Source of the DNA: Halobacteroidaceae bacterium
GTDB taxonomy: Bacteria > Bacillota > Halanaerobiia > B1SED10-174
DNA: 41,002 nucleotides
NCBI GenBank assembly: GCA_003554585.1
Contig: PWGV01000102.1
Span: 1 to 41,002, forward strand
Direction: 5' to 3'
A model generated the notes under the pieces. That model ran no database searches. It had not been told where the DNA came from and worked only from the letters and a program-made list of their open reading frames with translations. Of the stretch, positions 1 to 8,516 are shown one piece after another. Position 1 is the first letter of the stretch; each line of letters starts with the position of its first letter. A program made the translations under genes and the position numbers.

Positions 1-22
1 AGATAGAAAAAATGCAAGGTTC

Positions 23-427
23 TCACTCCTCAACTGAGCCGATTTTTCCGCCTGCTACTCTGAATAGGTGTTTTACCAGCCCCTCTCCAATAAGGGTATA
101 TTTAATCATTACCATCCCGATTACCGTTGCTACGACATTAATATCGGGACGGGTAAAAGCCACGACCAGGGTTAAACCATAAAAAATAAGGCGCACCAGG
201 TAATTTACAACCGCAAGGACCTGTCCCTGTGTTTCAGTCTCCGCCCCGGTAATCTGCCAGGCACTGCGGGCAAGCATTAAAAAAGTTATAATATTTACTG
301 CGAACCCCAAAAGGAAGCCGCGCAAACCGCTCCAGTTTCCCGACCATACAAGTCCAAAGACAGGAATTATTGCTATGATTAAAACCAGAGTTATTATTCG
401 CCGGGTTTCTCGCTTGACTTCATCCAT
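23..427 (-). CDS. atpI: ATP synthase subunit I (AtpI)
   Basis: Small membrane protein of the AtpI family, which helps assemble or stabilise the c-ring of F1Fo ATP synthase in the cytoplasmic membrane. Four hydrophobic segments are visible, with a polar N-terminal tail and a short charged C-terminus, in about 134 residues. The first ATG at 436 sits on top of the AAGGA ribosome binding site, so the third ATG at 427 (8 nt after AAGGA) is preferred. It overlaps the end of atpZ by a few bases, so the two are translationally coupled. atpB and the rest of the atp operon should follow just outside the window, before base 1. Family call is by topology and position rather than by a catalytic motif. Confidence 0.85.
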   Translation of the reverse strand: MDEVKRETRRIITLVLIIAIIPVFGLVWSGNWSGLRGFLLGFAVNIITFLMLARSAWQITGAETETQGQVLAVVNYLVRLIFYGLTLVVAFTRPDINVVATVIGMVMIKYTLIGEGLVKHLFRVAGGKIGSVEE

Positions 428-650
428 CTTCATCATCCTTAATTGTTGCCTGGATCAGGCGAAAGGCGGAAACACCACCCGCAGCTATACCCAGAATTGT
501 TCCGATAATGGTCGCAACCAGGCCTGTCCCCAAAAGACCATCAATCCATCGGCCCAGGAAAATCCCCAGAAAAACACTAACCACCACGGACAGGCCGACC
601 TGGGTTATCAGCGACATCCCCCTTAAAATACTCCTCCACTGCGGGTCCAT
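420..650 (-). CDS. atpZ: AtpZ/AtpI-like accessory protein of ATP synthase
   Basis: A 76-residue protein with two transmembrane hairpin segments (about residues 14-33 and 42-65) and the G-x-x-x-G rich helices typical of AtpZ. AtpZ and AtpI together are thought to aid c-ring assembly and may carry divalent cations. The ATG at 650 has a GGGAGG ribosome binding site 8 nt upstream. It is the first gene of the atp operon: a good sigma-A promoter lies about 80 bp upstream, inside the 3' end of wecB. Confidence 0.85.
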   Translation of the reverse strand: MDPQWRSILRGMSLITQVGLSVVVSVFLGIFLGRWIDGLLGTGLVATIIGTILGIAAGGVSAFRLIQATIKDDEDG

Positions 651-725
651 GCCGCATGCCTCCCATCAGACCAAATTTACCTATTCGTCATTTCCGAGGG
701 TTATCCCTTCTTTTTCTCCTAAACT

Positions 726-754
726 ATTATACCCTCTCCCGGGCTCAAGTGCAA
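726..754 (-). promoter_or_regulatory. sigma-A promoter of the atpZ-atpI operon
   Basis: On the minus strand TTGCAC (754-749) and TATAAT (731-726) are separated by exactly 17 bp. The -35 box lies in the last codons of wecB. Transcription would begin near 719, giving a leader of about 70 nt before atpZ. This separates atp transcription from the upstream wall and salvage genes. Confidence 0.8.
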
Positions 755-1869
755 AGGTAAAAACGCTCCAAATAATTACATATTCTCTGGGCTGCCTTCC
801 CATCCCCGAACGGGTTGGGAGCCGAAGCCATCGCCTGGTAAAGTTCTTCATTCTCTAACAGAGCTTTTACCTCGGAGTAAATCCTGTTTTCATCAGTTCC
901 CACCAGCCTTACAGTCCCGGCCTCAAGCCCTTCAGGCCTCTCGGTCTTTTCCCGCATTACCAGGACCGGTTTATCCAGGGCAGGAGCTTCCTCCTGGAGT
1001 CCTCCAGAATCCGTTAAAACAACTGTTGCGCGGACCATAAGGTGGCAGAAGTCAAGGTAATCAAGGGGCTCAATCAGGTGGACCCGGGGGTGATCACCCA
1101 GGATGGGGAAAACAACATCCCGGAGCATGGGATTAGCATGCAGGGGATAAATAACCTGCAAATCGGAGATTTCTTCAACCAGCCTGCGAACACCGGAACA
1201 AATTTTTTCCAGGGGCGCTCCCCAGTTTTCCCGCCGGTGGGCAGTCATTAAAATAACAGGGCCTGCTTGAAAATCAATTTCCCGTAGCTCTGGCCGGTTA
1301 AATTCGTGGGGCCTTTCCACCACATCCAGCAGGGCATCGATAATGGTATTCCCCGTAACCTGAATCCGCTCGGAGGGAATTCGTTCCTCCCGCAGGTTCG
1401 CAGCTGCACTTTCTGTAGGGGCAAAATGGTGGTCGGCTAAAACTCCGGTCAGGTGCCGGTTCATTTCTTCGGGAAAAGGCTGATATTTGTCGTAGGTTCT
1501 CAGACCGGCCTCCACGTGGCCAATATCAAGCCGATGGTAATAAGCAGCAAGGGCACCTGCAAAGGTAGTTGCAGTATCTCCATGGACCAGCAAAAGCCGG
1601 GGTTTGAAATCAGCAATAACTTCCTCCAGCCCTGATAGAGCCCTGACCATTATGCCCGAGAGGCTTTGCCCCGGGCGCATAATATCCAGGTCATAATCAG
1701 CCTGAACCTTAAAAATTTCCAGAACCTGGTCCATCATCTCCCGGTGTTGAGCTGTTACCGCGAGTCTGGGTTCAAAAACCCTCGAGCCTGCAAGGGCTTT
1801 GAGGACAGGTGCCATTTTAATTGCTTCGGGTCTGGTGCCAAAAACGGTCAGTACCTTGATTCTTTCCAT
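745..1869 (-). CDS. wecB: UDP-N-acetylglucosamine 2-epimerase (non-hydrolysing)
   Basis: Interconverts UDP-GlcNAc and UDP-ManNAc in the cytoplasm, supplying ManNAc for teichoic-acid-type linkage units or other surface glycans (MnaA in Bacillus). The 374-residue length is normal. The N-terminal TVFGTRPEAIK motif is present, and the expected acidic residues are D98 (in HGDT), E120 (in HVEAGLRT) and E134 (in PFPEE). The C-terminal half has the DSGGLQEEAP nucleotide-binding motif. The reading frame is open for 28 further codons upstream, but the ATG at 1869 with GGAGGTAAGGA before it is the start. It follows tagO, the enzyme that begins the same linkage unit. Confidence 0.95.
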   Translation of the reverse strand: MERIKVLTVFGTRPEAIKMAPVLKALAGSRVFEPRLAVTAQHREMMDQVLEIFKVQADYDLDIMRPGQSLSGIMVRALSGLEEVIADFKPRLLLVHGDTATTFAGALAAYYHRLDIGHVEAGLRTYDKYQPFPEEMNRHLTGVLADHHFAPTESAAANLREERIPSERIQVTGNTIIDALLDVVERPHEFNRPELREIDFQAGPVILMTAHRRENWGAPLEKICSGVRRLVEEISDLQVIYPLHANPMLRDVVFPILGDHPRVHLIEPLDYLDFCHLMVRATVVLTDSGGLQEEAPALDKPVLVMREKTERPEGLEAGTVRLVGTDENRIYSEVKALLENEELYQAMASAPNPFGDGKAAQRICNYLERFYLCT

Positions 1870-1885
1870 ATCCTTACCTCCACAC

Positions 1886-1916
1886 AAAAAAGGGATCAAC
1901 CTGCAAGGCAGATCCC
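1886..1916 (-). terminator. possible terminator or attenuator between tagO and wecB
   Basis: On the minus strand GGGATC (1916-1911) and GATCCC (1897-1892) form a stem with a 13-nt loop, followed by six T (1891-1886). The T-run ends only about 5 nt before the wecB ribosome binding site. It may reduce read-through from tagO into wecB. Confidence 0.5.
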
Positions 1917-1927
1917 CGGGTTTCCTA

Positions 1928-2971
1928 TCACAGTGGGGGGTAAATATTTTCACCGGGCCGATTTTTTAACCGGAAAATTCCCAGCCACCAGCCCCCCAGT
2001 CCTAACACAACTGCGGACAGGCCCAGAAGGAGAAAACTTTCTAACCCCCGCATTGAATTGATCAGAACTGCCATAAATCCCAAAAACATGGTTGTTCCAT
2101 AAACCACGAGCACAGCACCCCTGTGGCTAAAGCCCAGCCGGAGCAGGCGGTGGTGAATATGGTCTTTGTCAGCCAGGGCAATCGAGTGACCATTGGTGCT
2201 CCGGCGGACAATCGCTAAAAGAGTATCTGCAATGGGGACACCCAGGGCAAGAACCGGAACCAAAACAGTCATCGCGGTAGCACTTTTCAGGGCGCCAATT
2301 ACTGATGTAGACGCCAGAATAAAACCAAGCACCATAGCTCCGGTATCTCCCATGAAAATTTTAGCCGGATGGAAATTAAAAAACAAAAAAGCCAGGGCAC
2401 TTCCCGCAATAATCAGGGCCATTATCGCCGCGCCCAGCTGTCCTTCCTGCATAGCAACAATGGCCAGGGTCCCGGAAGCAATGACAGCAACGCCAGCTGC
2501 AAGACCGTCCAGGCCATCGATAAAATTAACAGTATTGGTAATCCCCACAACCCAGAGAACTGTTAAGGGAACACTCCAGGCCCCCAAAAAGAACATTCCG
2601 CCCCAGGGGTTAGTAATAAACTGGATTTCCACACCAAATGGAATTAAGGAGAGTGCTGCCAGGATTTGCCCTCCCAGCTTAAGGGGAGGTGAAAGACCCA
2701 CCAGGTCATCCAAAAGCCCGACTAAAGCTATAATTGTGCTCCCCACGAGAATGCCCTTTATGAGATTTCCCTGGGATGTATTAAGTAAAATCCCGGCCAG
2801 AATACCCAGATAAATGGCAACACCGCCAAGGTTAGGGACGGGCTTTTTATTAATCCTCCTCGGTGAGGGAAGATCACAAATTCCAAAAGCCAGTGCAACC
2901 CGGCGCAATAAAGGTGTAGCCAGAAGCGTTACTATGAAGGATACTCCAAAAGCAATAAGTAATATGGACAT
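1928..2971 (-). CDS. tagO: undecaprenyl-phosphate GlcNAc-1-phosphate transferase (TagO/WecA)
   Basis: Integral membrane glycosyltransferase that moves GlcNAc-1-phosphate from UDP-GlcNAc to undecaprenyl phosphate, the first step of wall teichoic acid or related glycan synthesis. About ten hydrophobic segments are seen in 347 residues. Family motifs are clear: the NLGGVAI loop, the aspartate-containing NFIDGLDGLAAG segment, FMGDTGA, and the basic DKDHIHHRLLRLG loop. The start codon overlaps the comEB stop as TAATG. Its partner wecB follows directly. Confidence 0.93.
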   Translation of the reverse strand: MSILLIAFGVSFIVTLLATPLLRRVALAFGICDLPSPRRINKKPVPNLGGVAIYLGILAGILLNTSQGNLIKGILVGSTIIALVGLLDDLVGLSPPLKLGGQILAALSLIPFGVEIQFITNPWGGMFFLGAWSVPLTVLWVVGITNTVNFIDGLDGLAAGVAVIASGTLAIVAMQEGQLGAAIMALIIAGSALAFLFFNFHPAKIFMGDTGAMVLGFILASTSVIGALKSATAMTVLVPVLALGVPIADTLLAIVRRSTNGHSIALADKDHIHHRLLRLGFSHRGAVLVVYGTTMFLGFMAVLINSMRGLESFLLLGLSAVVLGLGGWWLGIFRLKNRPGENIYPPL

Positions 2972-3438
2972 TACTCCCTGTCCCCCTCGATTGGTGCCCG
3001 GCGCAGGTTAATGCCTGCTTCTTCCAGGATATTCCTCGACAGTTCATCGGGATAATTACCGCCAAATACAATTTCTTTCACCTGAGCATTAACAAGCATT
3101 TTTGCACAAACAACACAGGGTTGATGGGTTACATAAAGAATGGAACCGCGAACAGAGGTCCCGTGCAGCGCAGCCTGAATTATCGCATTCTGCTCGGCGT
3201 GCAGACCACGGCATAGTTCGTGCCGCTGCCCGGAGGGAACATTCATTTCCTCCCTGATACAGCCTTCCTCTCCACAATGCCGCAAACCCACTGGCGCCCC
3301 ATTATATCCAGTAGCAAGAATTCTCCGGTCCCGAACCAGGATGGCGCCAACTCCACGCCGCAGGCAGGTTGCTCGCCGGGAGACAACCTCGGCCAGGGCC
3401 ATGAAATACTCATCCCAGGAAGGCCTAACGAGTCCCAT
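2971..3438 (-). CDS. comEB: dCMP deaminase family protein (ComEB-like)
   Basis: Zinc cytidine/deoxycytidylate deaminase fold; dCMP deaminase makes dUMP for thymidylate synthesis. The zinc and catalytic motifs are visible: HAEQNAI (ligand His and catalytic Glu) and PCVVCAKML (two Cys ligands). Further Cys and His residues in the region [12 protein letters not shown] match the extra zinc site of dCMP deaminases. Of three candidate starts the ATG at 3438 is best: it has a GGGGGATAGG site and begins [12 protein letters not shown] as in homologues. It overlaps the end of upp by 14 bp. About 155 residues. Confidence 0.9.
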   Translation of the reverse strand: MGLVRPSWDEYFMALAEVVSRRATCLRRGVGAILVRDRRILATGYNGAPVGLRHCGEEGCIREEMNVPSGQRHELCRGLHAEQNAIIQAALHGTSVRGSILYVTHQPCVVCAKMLVNAQVKEIVFGGNYPDELSRNILEEAGINLRRAPIEGDRE

Positions 3439-4054
3439 AAAGCCTATCCCCCGCATCACCAAGCCCTGGAACTATGTAACCCTTATCATTCAACTTTTCG
3501 TCAATAGCGGCCGTAAAAATTGTAACTTCGGGAAAGTCCCGGTGGACTCGCTCAATTCCCTCGGGTGCAGCCAGAAGCACCAGGAGACTGACCCTCTTAC
3601 CCCCGCTTTTTTTAATAATATCAATTGCAGCAGCAGCAGATCCTCCAGTTGCCAGCATGGGATCGATTACGATAATATCCCTCTGGTTCAAATCAGAGGG
3701 GAGTTTACAATAGTATTCAACGGGCTGCAGAGTTTCCGGATCCCGGTACAGGCCAATATGTCCCACCCTGGCTCCCGGGATTAACCCTACAATACCCTCA
3801 ACCATACCCAGTCCGGCGCGGAGAATGGGTACAACTCCGAGTTTTTTTCCGCTTACCACCTGCCCTTTGGTTGGGCCCAGAGGGGTTTCAATTACTTTTT
3901 CCCGCAGGGGCAGGCTGCGGGTTGCTTCAAAAGCCATAAGAGTTCCAACTTCTCTTACCAGTTCTCTGAATTCTTTGGTTCCAGTATTTTTATCCCGGAT
4001 ATAAGTAAGTTTGTGTTGAATAAGCGGATGATCGATAACAACAGTATTATCCAA
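3425..4054 (-). CDS. upp: uracil phosphoribosyltransferase
   Basis: Pyrimidine salvage enzyme making UMP from uracil and PRPP. The 209-residue length is standard. The PRPP-binding loop DPMLATGGS and the C-terminal uracil-binding [12 protein letters not shown] are present. The start is TTG at 4054, with GGGAGG 8 nt upstream; no ATG fits. It lies between rpiB (about 135 bp gap with no clear promoter or terminator) and comEB, as in the atp-upstream block of many Bacillota. Confidence 0.95.
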   Translation of the reverse strand: MDNTVVIDHPLIQHKLTYIRDKNTGTKEFRELVREVGTLMAFEATRSLPLREKVIETPLGPTKGQVVSGKKLGVVPILRAGLGMVEGIVGLIPGARVGHIGLYRDPETLQPVEYYCKLPSDLNQRDIIVIDPMLATGGSAAAAIDIIKKSGGKRVSLLVLLAAPEGIERVHRDFPEVTIFTAAIDEKLNDKGYIVPGLGDAGDRLYGTR

Positions 4055-4189
4055 GGTTTATGCCTCCCTGTTACTTGGTTTCCGGGTTCAGAAGCCTTTT
4101 TGTTATTTCCTAAGGGTACTTTTTATTGTTATTCGTCGGTTAAGCAAGTTCTCCTGCCCCCGGGTGCCTTAGATTTAAATTTTCACCAT

Positions 4190-4630
4190 TTATTTTTCTC
4201 TTTCATAGTTCTGAATTTTTTCTACCCTCCGGCAGTGCCTGCCTCCAGAAAACTTGCTTTCCAGCCAGACCTTAACAATATCAAGGGCAAGTCCGGTCCC
4301 TATTACCCTCTGCCCCATGCATAAAACCTGGGCGTCGTTATGCTCCCGGGACATTCGCGCGGAAAAAGTATCGTGGCACAAAGCAGCCCTAATACCCCGA
4401 ACTTTATTCGCGGTAATGGACATTCCAATACCGGTTCCGCAGATTAAAATCCCCACCTGACACTCCCCATCAGCAACAGCCCGGGCGGCCTGCAGGGCAA
4501 AATCGGGGTAATCAACTGAACCCTCTTTATCGGTCCCGAAATCACGAAACTGGTATCCCTTTTCCTGGAGGTATTTTTTTACTTCCTCCTTCAACCTAAA
4601 ACCCCCGTGATCTGATCCCAGCGCTATCAT
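4190..4630 (-). CDS. rpiB: ribose 5-phosphate isomerase B
   Basis: Isomerises ribose 5-phosphate and ribulose 5-phosphate (or related sugar phosphates) in the pentose phosphate pathway. The 146-residue product starts MIALGSDHGG, has the C64-G-T-G active-site loop and H97, as in RpiB/LacA-B enzymes. In-frame GTG and ATG codons lie just upstream (4639, 4636), but GAGGT is placed 8 nt before the ATG at 4630. It follows the ywlE-type phosphatase by 17 bp, the same order as Bacillus ywlE-ywlF. Confidence 0.93.
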   Translation of the reverse strand: MIALGSDHGGFRLKEEVKKYLQEKGYQFRDFGTDKEGSVDYPDFALQAARAVADGECQVGILICGTGIGMSITANKVRGIRAALCHDTFSARMSREHNDAQVLCMGQRVIGTGLALDIVKVWLESKFSGGRHCRRVEKIQNYEREK

Positions 4631-4647
4631 AACCATCACCTCAAGTT

Positions 4648-5346
4648 TTAATTTTCTTCTCCATGCAATCCCCTAAGGATAATTTCAAGCTCCTTTTTTA
4701 TCTCATCTCTCGTTTTCTGGTAGGTTTCCAGGGAACCCCCGAATGGGTCGGAAACATCAAATCCTTTTTCTCCGTCCTGGAGAAGTTTATCTCTTTCGGC
4801 CCAGATACCTTCCAAAAGCTCGTTTCTTTCTTCCCGAAGTTTGAAAAGCTCGCTTTCAACTTCTCGTAAATCCCTCCGGAGCTGTTCCCTTCGGGCTAAA
4901 AGACGCTTCTCTTCATCTCCTTTTTGTTTTTGAAATTCCTGCCTGCGGCGGGCTTCCTCCCGGTCCAGTTCCAGGATTTTTTCCACCTGCGGGGTCCCTT
5001 TTATTTTCCCGGAAAATTCTTTCAGGGTAAAGGTTTTTTCCCCGGCCCGGGGCAGCATTTCCAAAATCCTTTCCTTGTGTCCCCTGGTCATGGTTATTAT
5101 TAGATCAACTTTTTCCAGGAGATCTGAAGTAACAGGTTGGGACCTATGGCCGGTCATGACAACCCCTATTTCCTCCAGGGCTCGAACTGCATCTCCTGCT
5201 GCAGGGTCACCTTCAAGAGCTGTTGTTCCGGCGGAAATTACCTCGTACTCCTCTTTGCTTTCGGCAACCATATCCTTGAGCAAAGCTTCAGCCATTGGAC
5301 TCCGGCAGGTATTACCTGTACATACAAAGAGAATGGTTTTTCTCAT
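4648..5346 (-). CDS. low-molecular-weight phosphatase (YwlE-like) with a coiled-coil insert
   Basis: Low-molecular-weight protein-tyrosine or protein-arginine phosphatase. The P-loop C9-T-G-N-T-C-R15-S is at the N-terminus, and the general-acid loop DPFGGSLETYQKTRDE is at residues 200-214. In YwlE from Bacillus the T in the CTGNT loop selects for phosphoarginine, and this protein has it. The family is normally about 150 residues; this one has 232. The extra part is a highly charged Lys/Glu/Arg segment at about residues 113-195, predicted to be a long helix or coiled coil, placed between KEF and the acid loop. All catalytic residues are intact. The context (mntP, ywlC, rpiB) is that of ywlE. 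Confidence 0.85.
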   Translation of the reverse strand: MRKTILFVCTGNTCRSPMAEALLKDMVAESKEEYEVISAGTTALEGDPAAGDAVRALEEIGVVMTGHRSQPVTSDLLEKVDLIITMTRGHKERILEMLPRAGEKTFTLKEFSGKIKGTPQVEKILELDREEARRRQEFQKQKGDEEKRLLARREQLRRDLREVESELFKLREERNELLEGIWAERDKLLQDGEKGFDVSDPFGGSLETYQKTRDEIKKELEIILRGLHGEEN

Positions 5347-5360
5347 CCTTGCACCTCCCC

Positions 5361-5888
5361 TTAGAGTATTGCACTTATGGCAAGGGCGATAAAAATTACC
5401 CCGGCAAGGTATTCCGAACTATTTAATAGTTTTCCTGCCCGGTCCCCCAGCATTAAACCCAGGCGGGTAAGCAAAGCTGCTGTTAAACCAAACAAAACTG
5501 CTACAGTTAAGGAATTAACCCCAAAAGTTCCCAGGCCAAAACCTACTGAAAGAGCGTCAATACTAACACTCAGGGGCAGGACTAAAAGCATAAACCCATT
5601 GAGAATGCAGGTTTCTCTTTTCTCCCCCTTAATTGCTTCCCAGAACATTTTGATACCGAGGAAAAAAAGGACTGCTGCTCCTATATAAACTGCCATCCCC
5701 CCCAGAACCTGTCCTGCAGCCCTGCCCAGGAAAAACCCCAGAAGGGGCATCAGAACATGGAAAATACCAACCAGGAGAGTAAACCCCCATATTTTCCGCC
5801 TCTCGATTTCCTGACAACCCAGGCCAATAGATAAAGAAAAGGAATCCATGCCCAGGGCGATGGCGACCAGCATTACTTCAAGGTTCAT
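5361..5888 (-). CDS. mntP: manganese efflux pump MntP family protein
   Basis: Six-helix membrane protein of 175 residues, family of MntP (YwlD in Bacillus), which exports Mn2+. The two pseudo-repeated aspartate motifs of the family, GMDSFSLSIGLG near residue 14 and SIDALSVGFGLG near residue 110, are both present. The ATG at 5888 directly abuts the ywlC stop, so the two are co-transcribed. No room exists for a yybP-ykoY manganese riboswitch upstream. Confidence 0.9.
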   Translation of the reverse strand: MNLEVMLVAIALGMDSFSLSIGLGCQEIERRKIWGFTLLVGIFHVLMPLLGFFLGRAAGQVLGGMAVYIGAAVLFFLGIKMFWEAIKGEKRETCILNGFMLLVLPLSVSIDALSVGFGLGTFGVNSLTVAVLFGLTAALLTRLGLMLGDRAGKLLNSSEYLAGVIFIALAISAIL

Positions 5889-6875
5889 CTACTCAATTCC
5901 TCCGATGTGTTCAACGGCAGCCTTGTAGAGACGCTGAGTTATTAGTGCTGCGTAAGGACCCGTTTCAGGAGGCCGGGCCAGAATGGCGTCGGCCTTTTCC
6001 TCGGCCTCCCTTAAAAACCTGTAAAATTCTTTAATTCCCTCGCGGTCGCCCCTGATTTGCCGGAAATCCTGAATTCCTGGGACAGGATCTCCCGGGGATA
6101 AAAGCGATATCCTTTTATACCCTCTGTTGGAAAGAACCTCCAGGGCTTTTTCTTCCTCCCTGCAGGTGAAAAGGGGGACTCTTGGCCGGTAATGGGGGCG
6201 CTCTGTGGGAGCCACAATAGTTATTTTTTGTTTAAGTATTTTTTCCAGGGCTTCTGCTTCCAGGGTTCCCTGGCGCAAAATACGGGGCTGCTGGGGTCGG
6301 GTAAGGTCAAGAACCGTTGATTCGAGTCCCCAGCCCGACTCTCCGCTGTCAATTACGGCAGCAACTTCCTGGCCCAGGTCAGCGAGGACATGATCAACAG
6401 TGGTGGGAGAGGGTCTCCCGGAAAGATTGGCACTCGTCGAAGCCAGGGGTCTTCCCAGAAAACGGGGAAGTTCGCGGGCCACAAGAACATCAGGTAACCT
6501 CAGGCCAACAGTCCCCCCCGGCCCCTGCATCCAGAAAGGAACCCTTTTCGCAGCAGGCAGAACAAGGGTAAGGGGACCGGGCCAGAAGGTATCAATGAGA
6601 TCCCTTACCAACCCCGGAATTGTTACGGTAAGGCCTTCTGCATCCTCTGGTCCGGAAAGCTGCAGGGAAAAGGGCATGTCGGGCGGACGATTTTTGGCCC
6701 GGGAAAGCCTCTCCACTGCTCGCCGGGACCAGGCGTCGGCCCCTACTCCATAAACAGTTTCGGTGGGAAAAGCAATTAGCTCCCCTTCTCGAAGCATTTG
6801 AGCCGCTTTTTTCAGTTTTCCCTGGTCCAGCTCCCCTCCGGGAGCTGACCAAACTTCCGGTCCTTTTTTTCCCAT
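5889..6875 (-). CDS. ywlC: L-threonylcarbamoyladenylate synthase (Sua5/YwlC)
   Basis: Makes threonylcarbamoyl-AMP from threonine, bicarbonate and ATP for the t6A37 modification of ANN-reading tRNAs. At 328 residues it is the long Sua5 type: a YrdC domain (about 18-205) with FPTETVYGVGADA, the SRAKNRP basic motif and STSANLSG, then a linker and a C-terminal Sua5 domain (about 225-325). The ATG at 6875 has GAGGAG 7 nt upstream. First gene of the run through mntP, ywlE and rpiB. Confidence 0.93.
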   Translation of the reverse strand: MGKKGPEVWSAPGGELDQGKLKKAAQMLREGELIAFPTETVYGVGADAWSRRAVERLSRAKNRPPDMPFSLQLSGPEDAEGLTVTIPGLVRDLIDTFWPGPLTLVLPAAKRVPFWMQGPGGTVGLRLPDVLVARELPRFLGRPLASTSANLSGRPSPTTVDHVLADLGQEVAAVIDSGESGWGLESTVLDLTRPQQPRILRQGTLEAEALEKILKQKITIVAPTERPHYRPRVPLFTCREEEKALEVLSNRGYKRISLLSPGDPVPGIQDFRQIRGDREGIKEFYRFLREAEEKADAILARPPETGPYAALITQRLYKAAVEHIGGIE

Positions 6876-7010
6876 AACAATCTCCTCGCAATTTTTCCAG
6901 GTATTTTAATAAGACTTCACCTATAACCTATAATTTCGCTGTCCAGCTTAAATTGCCTTTTTAAGGTGGCAGGATGAAATTTTAAAAATTTAAGTCCCCA
7001 GAATACAAGG

Positions 7011-7035
7011 AAAAAGAGAGGTTGAGCCTCTCTTT
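7011..7035 (-). terminator. intrinsic terminator after the lipoprotein gene
   Basis: On the minus strand a perfect 7-9 bp stem of AGAGAGG with CCTCTCT, 5-nt loop, is followed by a T-run (7015-7011). The stem starts inside the stop codon of the lipoprotein gene. Confidence 0.75.
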
Positions 7036-7603
7036 AATCCCCACTGTCCATAATTTTTATAAGCATATTGGCAGAAGCTTTTTCTCTCTCCTGGCCATAA
7101 AATCTGGCCGTATGCTCTATCTCCAGTTCTTCTCCCGGAAGCATCCTCTCTCTCAATTTTTCAAAGGCTTCTCTTTTCAGGACAATACTGCCGGGGAGTT
7201 GATCAGCTTCGTCTTCAACTCCAAAAAAAAGGAGAACAGGCAGGGTTATGTCCAGTTCCTGCCGGAAAAAATAACTGTCATTTTCCCGGTAGGGAGTTTC
7301 ATCATCCAGGTAGACAAAAAGATCTTCAAGTATTTCCTGGAGGAAATCAAGTTCGTCCTCTCCTTCCAGGACTCCGTGGGTATCTTCAATCTCAATTTCA
7401 AACTCCAGGCTTTTCAATTCAAGAGTTCCCATACCCATAAAAGCTACCTGGAATTTAATCTCCCGGGGCAAATCCTCATCCATTTTCCCCAGGTCAACGG
7501 TAACCCTTTCGGGATCAAAATTAATGGTAACTCCCGGTTCGCAACCGGTTAAAACCAGTCCTAAAACCATAACGCAGGCAAGGATTGTAAATTTTTTTCC
7601 CAT
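7034..7603 (-). CDS. putative lipoprotein of unknown function
   Basis: A 189-residue protein not recognised as a known family. It has a lipoprotein signal peptide: basic MGKK, hydrophobic stretch, then the lipobox LTGC with Cys21 as the lipidation site. The mature part is very acidic (rich in Asp and Glu) and has alternating hydrophobic residues, suggesting a beta-rich extracytoplasmic domain. It follows prmC by 55 bp and ends at its own terminator, so it is probably the last gene of the DUF1385-prfA-prmC operon. The ATG at 7603 has an AAGGGG site. Confidence 0.8.
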   Translation of the reverse strand: MGKKFTILACVMVLGLVLTGCEPGVTINFDPERVTVDLGKMDEDLPREIKFQVAFMGMGTLELKSLEFEIEIEDTHGVLEGEDELDFLQEILEDLFVYLDDETPYRENDSYFFRQELDITLPVLLFFGVEDEADQLPGSIVLKREAFEKLRERMLPGEELEIEHTARFYGQEREKASANMLIKIMDSGD

Positions 7604-7658
7604 ATCGAATTACCCCTTTTTGAAGTAATCGTTGATTTGGTATTAAATAATTTTGCTC

Positions 7659-8516
7659 TTATTGCTTTCTTCCCCAGATACAGCGTTTATGTCCGCTGTA
7701 ATCCTGTTCAATCTCAACTCCTTCAAAGCCTTCTTCGCGGAGAATCTTACTGACCGTTTCATCCTGTCCTGAACCAACCTCTAACCCCAGATAGCCTCCA
7801 CTTTTAAGCAGGGGAAAAGCTTCTTTAGCAATTCGGTAGTAGTAACGCAAACCATCAGAGCCCCCATCCAGGGCCAGCCGAGGCTGGGCTTTGACTTCTA
7901 GAGAAAGCCCTTCCAGTTCCCCGCCGGGAATATAGGGAGGATTGGAAAGAATCCCGTGAACCGGTCCTTCATCTTTAATGGGATCGAGTAAATCGCCCAG
8001 GATAAACCTGATCCTATCCTCCACTCCGTTGCGCAGAGCATTCTCCCGGGCAAGTTCCAGGGATTCGGGGTTGATATCCAGAGCCAGGACTCTGCTCCTG
8101 GGGAGGTAATGGGCCAGGCTTACTGCAATAGACCCGCTGCCAGCGCCCAGGTCAACAAGGGTAACTTCTCCTTTCTCCTCGAAAAGTTTAAGAGCCTTTT
8201 CCACCAGGTGTTCTGTTTCCGGCCGGGGAATAAGGACCCTTGAATCAACATAAAAGGGCAGGGACATAAATTCCTTTTCCCCCAGGATATAAGCAAGCGG
8301 CTCTCCCTGGAGCCGCCGCCTGATGAACTGGCGCATCTGCTCCAGTTCGTTTTCCTCTAGAGGCCGGTCAAATTGGACATAGAGCTGAATTCGCTCCAGG
8401 CCAAGGATATGGCCCATTAACAGTTCTGCTTCCAGGCGGGGGCTGGAAAGGCCGTGCTTGGCAAAATGACCGGCTGAAAGATCAAGAATTTCCTTGAGAG
8501 TAAGGTGTTCAGCCAA
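7659..8516 (-). CDS. prmC: peptide chain release factor N5-glutamine methyltransferase
   Basis: Methylates the Gln of the GGQ motif of release factors 1 and 2 with SAM. An N-terminal helical domain (1-80) is followed by a Rossmann methyltransferase domain with the SAM motif VDLGAGSG (121-128) and the diagnostic NPPY (192-195) that holds the glutamine amide. 285 residues, normal. The start is TTG at 8516, overlapping the prfA stop by 8 bp. It directly follows its substrate gene prfA. Confidence 0.95.
   Translation of the reverse strand: MAEHLTLKEILDLSAGHFAKHGLSSPRLEAELLMGHILGLERIQLYVQFDRPLEENELEQMRQFIRRRLQGEPLAYILGEKEFMSLPFYVDSRVLIPRPETEHLVEKALKLFEEKGEVTLVDLGAGSGSIAVSLAHYLPRSRVLALDINPESLELARENALRNGVEDRIRFILGDLLDPIKDEGPVHGILSNPPYIPGGELEGLSLEVKAQPRLALDGGSDGLRYYYRIAKEAFPLLKSGGYLGLEVGSGQDETVSKILREEGFEGVEIEQDYSGHKRCIWGRKQ

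Noticed and set aside
1870-1953. Longer wecB start at 1953
   Set aside because: The extra residues do not resemble the family N-terminus, the terminator-like hairpin lies inside this stretch, and the ATG at 1869 has a strong ribosome binding site.
2193-2813. 206-codon open frame on the plus strand opposite tagO
   Set aside because: It is antisense to a clear TagO protein, is poor in recognisable motifs, and has no ribosome binding site.
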